A stretch of 64,000 nt of DNA from Emmonsiellopsis sp. PD_33 (Eukaryota; Ascomycota; Eurotiomycetes; Onygenales; Ajellomycetaceae). Shown piece after piece: positions 57,786 to 64,000 of this stretch. The notes beneath the pieces were generated by a model. The model saw only the letters and a list, made by a program, of their open reading frames with translations, was not told the DNA's origin and searched no databases. Within the stretch, counting starts at the first letter, position 1. Each line of letters opens with the position of its first letter. Both the position numbers and the translations under genes were made by a program. The stretch spans positions 108,156 through 172,155 of the forward strand of contig JANTQF010000047.1 in NCBI GenBank assembly GCA_032988165.1, in the 5' to 3' direction.

Positions 57786-58626
57786 TATATATGATCCATG
57801 CGCGCGGACTGGTATAGATATGTGATGGGTGCTGATATAGGAGTGCTCTCTGGGTATTTGCGTTGCTATTTTTTGCATGTTTTCATTTCTTTCTCAGGGT
57901 ATGTCTCCCCATGATGATAGATAGATGCATATATGTATGTACATGCATATAAAGATCCAAATAGAAATATAGATCTCTCTTCAGTTATCATCTAATTCCC
58001 CTACTTTTTCGACCATCGCTTCTAGATACGCATATGCAGGCTGTCGAACCCATCTGGTGTTACATAGGCTTTACATCTGGACAACCAACGCCCGCTCTTA
58101 ATGATCCAAGTACATTTTGAGCCGTAGCGGGCTCCTTTCTCCCTTTTTCAAGTGTGACGTCGTTGACCCAATGGACGGTCTAGGCCATAAAATAATTGTT
58201 ATAGCAGAGACTGACTCGCAAGCCCTTATGCGTAGAGGAAAGCTATGATTACGAGTAGGAGTACGAAACGAACGCAAAGACATGACGGATCCATTTTTCT
58301 TTTCTTTCTCCTCCGAATAAAAGGACAAAAAGGACAATCTGCGGCAAGCTTATGGTGCTATTATGATTAGAACAGAACAGGAATGATATATAACACATGA
58401 AAAACTTATGGGTATGAGTGCTAGAAATACAAGAAAAGAGGACAAAAAATTCCCAGGGCACTGCCTATTTCTGCCCGTAAACACAAAGGAAGTCGCTCCC
58501 ATAGCAAGACGTACGAGTAATAGTTAAGGAAATACATCAAGATTACAAATGACAGATAAATTCCATGTACTTGAACCCTCTCCATGCCATCCACACCCTG
58601 ATGCAGGTAGATCATCTCGTATCCTT
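57786..58626. other. Intergenic stretch between convergent genes
   Basis: Terminators of the MFS exporter (plus) and of the F-box gene (minus). AT-rich with short GATA/ATGT runs around 57915-57960. No supportable gene. Confidence 0.5.
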
Positions 58627-59769
58627 TTAAATACTATCATCATCCGACCCCTCAACGGGTGGCACTGGGTTTTTCATCCACAGCCCGTTTCCGTCATGTG
58701 TCCACTTGTTCTTCAACGTCGATCCGATCCTAGACACCAAATTGCTCCGCAGTGCCTCCAGTTCGAAGTCGAATGATCGAAACGTAACAAGTTTCGCCTG
58801 CACGCCCAGGTATCTGACTGAATGTGAGATTAGGGAGTAGCTCGTATCCAACTCCATCCACGGATCGTTCGGATCCAGAGTACCCGTTCGCTGTTCCTCT
58901 TCGAACAGCGTACTGCTGGGCTGGGGCGCAAGCTGGAAACTCAGATGGCGTAGGCTGGACATGTTACGGATTACTTTCAGAACTAAGTTAGTGTGGTTGT
59001 AGAAGGGGAAGATTGCAGTGTAATGGAACGATGCTAGGCGCGAGATGGCTCCGACTGGGTATGGCAATTCCTTGGTCTGGAGAGGGTCAACAGAGCCCCA
59101 GTGGTCCATGAGGGATGGGACTCTAAGGAGGTAGTATTCGTAGTTACTATAGGCTTTCAGAGAGGAGCCTTCGTTGAACAACACCTCGGTCCAGGGTCTA
59201 GCGCTAAAGAATGTATCATCCCCCTCTGGCTTCTGAAAATCAAGCGGCGGCTGAGACGGCTGGCGAAGCTGCATAGTTTGGAGTGGCAGCTCAAATGCCC
59301 ATGCATGTGCGTTATCTAAGCTGCAATTTGCCATGTCGGCAATGATGAACGGTGGGGCTATAACCGTGATATCCTTTGGGTTGACCTCTTCCAGCAACCT
59401 TGTCCACCACAAGTGTTTCTCGCTGCCGGGGAATATAGACCGTACGGAGACCACAACCGATTGTACATGTCGGGCTAGCCCATTTTCAGATAGAAAGTCA
59501 AGAAAACGATCCTGGTCTCGTAGCTCATGACGGGTATGCGCGAAGAGACGAGGTTGCGACAGCCCTAGGAATCGGGAAGAGGTTCGCGCAATGTTCTTCA
59601 GGTCTGTTGTGGGTGAAGATGTGATGCTGTGGCTTGGTATTTCACGGAGCTTCTGCGACGATGGAGCGGGATCTGAGGCGAGGAAGGAAAGTATCTGGTC
59701 TAGGAGCTCGTTGGGGAGTCTCTCGATCGAGGCGGCGGCGGGGTGTGCAGTGTGGATGCTGCTGGCCAT
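58627..59769 (-). CDS. F-box domain protein
   Basis: Likely substrate adaptor of an SCF ubiquitin ligase. Single exon, 380 residues, starting at the ATG at 59769 (MASSIHTAH); the frame upstream has no ATG. The F-box lies at about residues 13-60 (IERLPNELLDQILSFLA, then LKNIARTSSRFLGLSQPRLF). The rest shows weak Leu-spaced segments but no clear LRR, WD40 or ankyrin units. The C-terminus is acidic (EGSDDDSI). Target unknown. Confidence 0.75.
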   Translation of the reverse strand: MASSIHTAHPAAASIERLPNELLDQILSFLASDPAPSSQKLREIPSHSITSSPTTDLKNIARTSSRFLGLSQPRLFAHTRHELRDQDRFLDFLSENGLARHVQSVVVSVRSIFPGSEKHLWWTRLLEEVNPKDITVIAPPFIIADMANCSLDNAHAWAFELPLQTMQLRQPSQPPLDFQKPEGDDTFFSARPWTEVLFNEGSSLKAYSNYEYYLLRVPSLMDHWGSVDPLQTKELPYPVGAISRLASFHYTAIFPFYNHTNLVLKVIRNMSSLRHLSFQLAPQPSSTLFEEEQRTGTLDPNDPWMELDTSYSLISHSVRYLGVQAKLVTFRSFDFELEALRSNLVSRIGSTLKNKWTHDGNGLWMKNPVPPVEGSDDDSI

Positions 59770-60724
59770 GTGGAGGGAGGGAGCCTGAGTGGGCTTCACG
59801 TCTTTGAGTTGTCAGTCGGTCATTTTACCACGGAGCAAGGTAGCAACGCGCGTGTCTGGGACATAGCGAGTTCGTCCATGGAGGATCAAAGACGAGATGT
59901 TCGTGTTCTGATTGCTGAAACATGAGGCTCAGTCGATGTCGTCGGCCTATGGACAAGTGCTTAGTCATTGCTGGACATGCTTAGTCATAAATCAGTGACG
60001 TCGTGGCCATCTCTCCACACAAACAAATCCATATCGGCAAATTGCAATCCCTATGGATTGGGGATATCCCGTATGCCATTGCTTGTTCTCTGCAGAGGCG
60101 GGAGGAACAGGTAGGTATCCTTGCAGTGGTTATCGATTTGCAATATGCGTCCCCAACTAACAATCCCAGCAATAGATGCGCTCCCCAGGATGGCAAAGGC
60201 CCCCCCCTCATCGGCTGATCCATGCATAGTTGCTTCTTGTGGCTTTCATCATGCAAATAGACAAATGAAGGCCCACGCCAATAGCCATGGCGGAGCCTTG
60301 GTATTCTATAAGCACTATGGATATGGTGTGGGGTCGCGCATGAAACTCCAAGGATGAGCTGAACGCGAAGCCCACAGAATGGAGGGGCAATCACAATCAT
60401 GCCCCGGCTCGCCTGGTTTCTTACCAATATCTTGATGCTTGATAGCGACTTGGCGTCAGCTTTCTCGGAGTGGTCGACGGTTCGAGTAAGCTGTTTCGGC
60501 AGTTCCCCACATCGCGAGCCGATACTGATACTGGCGGGTCAATGGAACCCAGAGCCCTCTCTCTCAGTGGATAAATAAAAATGGCATACCCCTCATTTAC
60601 TATTTTTGCCATTGGGGTTGATTGGACTCAGGCTCAGCTATATAGCTGTGCAAATCCTCCTGGGTAACTGTTGTCGTCCTCTGATCAATTGACCTTTTTT
60701 CAACATTATAACAATACGCCAAAC
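59770..60724. other. Intergenic stretch between divergent F-box and MetE-like genes
   Basis: Shared promoter space of about 950 bp. Frames on both strands are open over up to 450 bp but lack domains and good starts. A TATATAG element at about 60640 fits the MetE-like gene. Confidence 0.45.
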
Positions 60725-62096
60725 ATGGCCCCTCAAGCCACTCGAAATCCCCCCTTCCGCGCGGAACATTTGGGCTCCTTGCTTCGTTCCGAAGCGCTGC
60801 TGGTTAAGCGAGATGAAGTCGAAGCTGGGAAAGCCTCTCCCGAAGAGCTCCAGGCTCTGGAAGAGCTTGACATCAAGGGGATTGTCGAGATTCAGCAGAA
60901 GCTAGGATATCGCGCCCTCACAGATGGAGAGTATAGACGTCACAGTCCGTAAACTCCTTAACCAACCACTCACGAATCTTAAACCAAGTTAATCAAAGCA
61001 TCTACTAACTCCACAAAGTGTTCTGGGGCTCCTTCTTCAACGGCCTCGAAGGCATGGTTCAAGTCCAAGACCCCACACCAGAGATGTTCCGCGTCTATCT
61101 CCCCGACGTTGGCGCATTCATGGAAGAATTCTACAAGCCCCCGGAAAGCTTGATCTGCGTTAGCAAGCTCAAGCATGTCGGGAGCACTTACGTCGACCAC
61201 TTCAAGTATCTGGCAAGCCTCGTCCCACCGGAGGAAGTCAAACATTTGAAACTTACCCTCGCGGCTCCTAACTGGTATCACTTGCGATATCGCGAAGGCA
61301 GGGCCTATCCCAAGGAAGTATATGCCAATGACACGGAGTATTTTGAGGATATTGCCAAGGCGTATCAGGCTGAGTTGCAGGAGCTGTACGATGCTGGTCT
61401 ACGAAATATCCAATTTGACGACCCAAATCTTGCCTGTAAGTCCACGGAACATACGCAGACCTGATATCTACGGGATATGTATGACACAAACCGAGAAACT
61501 AATCCTACAAACCTTGACGACAAGATTTCTGCTCAGAGAAGATGCTCGAAGGGTGGAAAGCCGACACCTTAAACACCTGCAAAGCCGACGAGCAACTAGA
61601 CGCATACATAAAGCTCTACAACGCCTGCATCAGCAAACGGCCCGCGGACATGCATATTGGCGTCCACTTATGCCGCGGCAATTTCGTCAAGAGCCGCCAC
61701 TTCTCCGAAGGCGGCTACGACCGGATCGCCGTGAAGCTGTTCCAGGAGCTCGAGGTTGACACGTATTATCTCGAGTACGACACGCCACGAGCAGGCGGTT
61801 TCGAGCCCCTGAAGGAGTTGCCCAAAAATAAGAACGTGATTGTGGGTGTTGTGACGAGCAAGTTTCCTCCGCTCGAAGATCATGCGGAGATGAAGAAGAG
61901 GGTGCTCGATGCAGCGGCGTTTGTGGCTGAAGGGGCTGGGGAGACTGTTGAGCAGGCGTTGAAGAGGATGGGTGTTAGTCCGCAGTGCGGGTTTGCGAGC
62001 CATAGTACTGGGAATGCGTTGGGTCGGGAGGATATGATTGCCAAGTTGAAGCTTGTGAGGGAATTGGCTGATGATATTTGGCCTGGGGAGCCGTGA
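60725..62096 (+). CDS. MetE-like (cobalamin-independent methionine synthase C-terminal domain) zinc enzyme
   Basis: Putative cytosolic methyltransferase of 402 residues; exons 60725-60944, 61019-61435 and 61525-62096. It is about half the length of MetE and corresponds to its C-terminal catalytic barrel. It starts FRAEHLGSLLR and continues YRALTDGEYRRHMFWGSFF across intron 1. All four zinc ligands of the family are visible: His260 and Cys262 (GVHLCRGN), Glu296 (YYLEYDTPRAG) and Cys367 (PQCGFAS). The N-terminal MetE half that helps bind folate is absent, so it probably methylates homocysteine or another thiol from a different donor, or has another thiol chemistry. Both introns end in AAG. Similar stand-alone proteins are annotated as 'methionine synthase II' in many fungi and bacteria. 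Substrate undetermined. Confidence 0.85.
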
Positions 62097-62576
62097 TTTT
62101 CTTATTCCGTATTGGGGATGCGAAGGGATCTGGATGTTCTTGGGTATGCCTGTCTCTACCCCTTGGCAATTTTGGTTAACGTATACGGTCTTTTTTATCC
62201 ACGCCCTATTGTGTCACGAGAAATGATATTGCTTTGCACGAATAAGTTTATATTCAGCTGTCGAGGAACAGAACTTGGCAATGTTAGACGCAGATTTTGG
62301 GAAAGGCTTATGGGCCGCACGAACGAAAGATGGGGTTTTTTTAACTAATAGATATGACTAGCTAGTCATTAAATAATGTGTCTATGTAAGTACGTCGCAA
62401 ATGATAGAAATGGAGTGCCTTTTCCCTCGTGAACCCCGTCCCGTATAATGCAAGCCAGTATAAATGCCATCCTCCTACTCCTATCTGTTTTTCCGAAACC
62501 ATGCAAACATAGAGGAAACAGCTTCGCAGTAGCCTCCAACTACCAGGGTGAGGCGCCGGACCTCTGAAGGCAAAGA
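62097..62576. other. Intergenic stretch between convergent genes
   Basis: Terminator space of the MetE-like and amidase genes. No supportable gene. Confidence 0.5.
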
Positions 62577-64000
62577 TTAACATAAATCGTCCGGTTTGAC
62601 CCCGACGTACATGTAATTTGAAGCATCGATATTGCGGAAACTCGGCTTCGATCTCGCTCCAACAGCGTCCTCGATCGCTGAGCCGTATTTGATGAGAAGA
62701 TCTTCTCTCCGTGCTGTTTGAATAATCCCTATTCCAAAGGGTACGCCTACAAATTATAACATCAGTATGGAAAGACGGCAGGGTGACAGCCTTGCCAAAG
62801 GATTGAGTTTAGGTAAAACTTACCATCGTCACCAACACAGGTGGGAATAGTAATCATGGGGTATCCTAGGTAAAGCGTTTAACAAACGCACGGGTCTTGT
62901 CGAGTAGCAGGGGATATAAAGTTACATACCCGCTTTGGCAGCGACTTGAGCTGAAAGGCCACTGTCTGCTTGGATAGGAACCAGAAGTCCATCGAGATGA
63001 GAGCCATCAGGCATTCTCAGAGCTGCGTCAATTCCCTCTTCGCGAGACTTTCTGCGGATGTATTCTAGGGCATGGTGGTATGTATCATCCATAATACCCT
63101 TTGAGGCTAGGCTTTGCTCAAAGGTATCCTGCCCAGTGGGCCACGCCGGATGGACACATGGCTTACCACCTTCTGCTTCTGCATGTCTCGCGTTCCAGGA
63201 GACTATATCCTCTAAGCTTGAGATGTTATTGGGGTTCGTGGTCAGACTGGAAAGATAGGTTTGTATATCATTGTAAAAGTCCGTTTTGATCACCGTGAAT
63301 TCAGACTGTTCTGGGTGGCCTTCTTTTGATGGGAAATCCCTTGCGCAGAAGCTTTGTCAATCTCGGGACTCAAGGTGGAAAGGTGAGTAGAACGGTATAA
63401 CTTACCAATCCCAACCGTTGGGAGGAATAATTTCTTCGGCACTTGGAAAGTCCGTCCATTCGATGACTTCAGCTCCGGCCTCTCTAACTCGTTGTATCAC
63501 ACCCATCAATGCGTTGTATTTCCCGCGTTTTGTTTCCTGCACCTTTGCAATCTCCCATACGCGTTTCCAGGGAAGTCCAAATCGAGCATGCCTCAAAGCC
63601 TCCTTGTTGGTCACAAATGAAGCGTAGGTGCGATTGCGGGCGGATGATTCATCTCCTGAAACTATAGGTGAGCCGGTCGTGCTTATTCGTGCAAATCTAT
63701 ACTACGTACCTGATTTATGTGCCCCTGTAATACCGTCTAATCCGAGAGCAACATCCAAAACTGACTTTCCAAATGCACCCACTGAATCAAGGCTGCTGGA
63801 CTCGGGAATAACTCCTTGGGTCGAAGTTACCCCCACGGTGGGCTTGATACCAACAACGCCATTCCGGTCAGCGGGGAACATGATCTATAGCATATGTCAT
63901 CAATTAGATAAATGGTACTATATTTACCCCCTCCGTGTTTAAGATATTGACTGACACTTCCATCAGTCTCAGTCCCAAGGCTGAATGCACACATGCTCGG
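62577..64000 (-). CDS. Amidase-signature family hydrolase (5' end beyond the window)
   Basis: C-terminal part of an amide hydrolase. Exons read on the minus strand: beyond 64000-63956, 63884-63710, 63661-63406, 63339-62930, 62865-62824 and 62746-62577; all joins keep frame. The visible part starts inside the signature region, SLGTETDGS followed by IMFPADRNGVVGIKPTVGV and SVGAFGKSVLDVALGLDG. The C-terminal part has ITIPTCVGDDGVPFGIGI and ends VGVKPDDLC. The intron ending at 63340 uses an AAG acceptor; that choice restores NGWDWDF and KEGHPEQSEFTVIKTDFYND, typical of fungal amidases. The catalytic Lys lies beyond the right edge. Substrate not predictable. Confidence 0.85.

Noticed and set aside
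59981..60427. 148-codon minus-strand ORF between the F-box and MetE-like genes
   Set aside because: No domain; a plus-strand frame overlaps it, and it lies in a shared promoter.
1..64000. tRNA, rRNA, CRISPR array, telomere or centromere repeats
   Set aside because: None recognised by eye; a covariance-model scan would be needed to exclude tRNAs and small ncRNAs.

Overview
The window is nuclear DNA of a filamentous ascomycete (Pezizomycotina), most likely a eurotiomycete. The evidence is short introns (mostly 50-120 bp) with GTRNGT donors and CTAAC-like branch sites, a Zn2Cys6 regulator, fungal housekeeping genes (MCM2, the CDK8-type mediator kinase SSN3, an Mlo2/UBR7-like protein) and a fungal NLR. 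Protein similarity was judged by eye, with no database search. All exon boundaries were inferred from reading frame and splice motifs.

Layout. 1-7300: a very AT-rich block in which I found no CG dinucleotide before 7463. It is the mutated body of a Ty3/Gypsy retrotransposon on the minus strand (integrase about 1.9-2.3 kb, RNase H 2.65-2.95 kb, reverse transcriptase 3.1-3.9 kb, a gag-type zinc knuckle near 5.85 kb). 7.3-16 kb: a secreted GH30 endo-beta-1,6-galactanase-like gene and a five-exon ferric reductase, separated by non-coding DNA. 16-25.7 kb: an eleven-exon SNF2 helicase gene between two copies of a small repeat, then a NACHT NLR ending in C2H2 zinc fingers, then a small membrane protein. 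26-30.3 kb: a large membrane protein and a decayed zinc-finger ORF that resembles the C-terminus of DUF3435/FluG-type proteins.

30.7-41.1 kb is the most interesting part, a compact sugar-use locus: a secreted clan GH-A (GH39-like) hydrolase, an MFS sugar permease, a regulator carrying two C2H2 fingers plus a Zn2Cys6 cluster, and a cytosolic GH31 alpha-xylosidase-like enzyme. All its promoters carry the element TCCGGTGG. In the hydrolase and permease promoters the element is paired in the same order and orientation with nearly the same spacing. The inferred scheme is extracellular cleavage, import, intracellular cleavage and local control by the in-cluster regulator.

41.7-64 kb is mostly a core block: an F-box/ankyrin gene with one internal stop, SSN3, a short ORF behind a long leader, an Mlo2/UBR7-like gene divergent from MCM2 (two ACGCGT boxes between them), an MFS drug-type exporter, an F-box gene, a MetE-like zinc enzyme, and an amidase-signature gene cut by the right edge. 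No tRNA, rRNA or CRISPR array was recognised.
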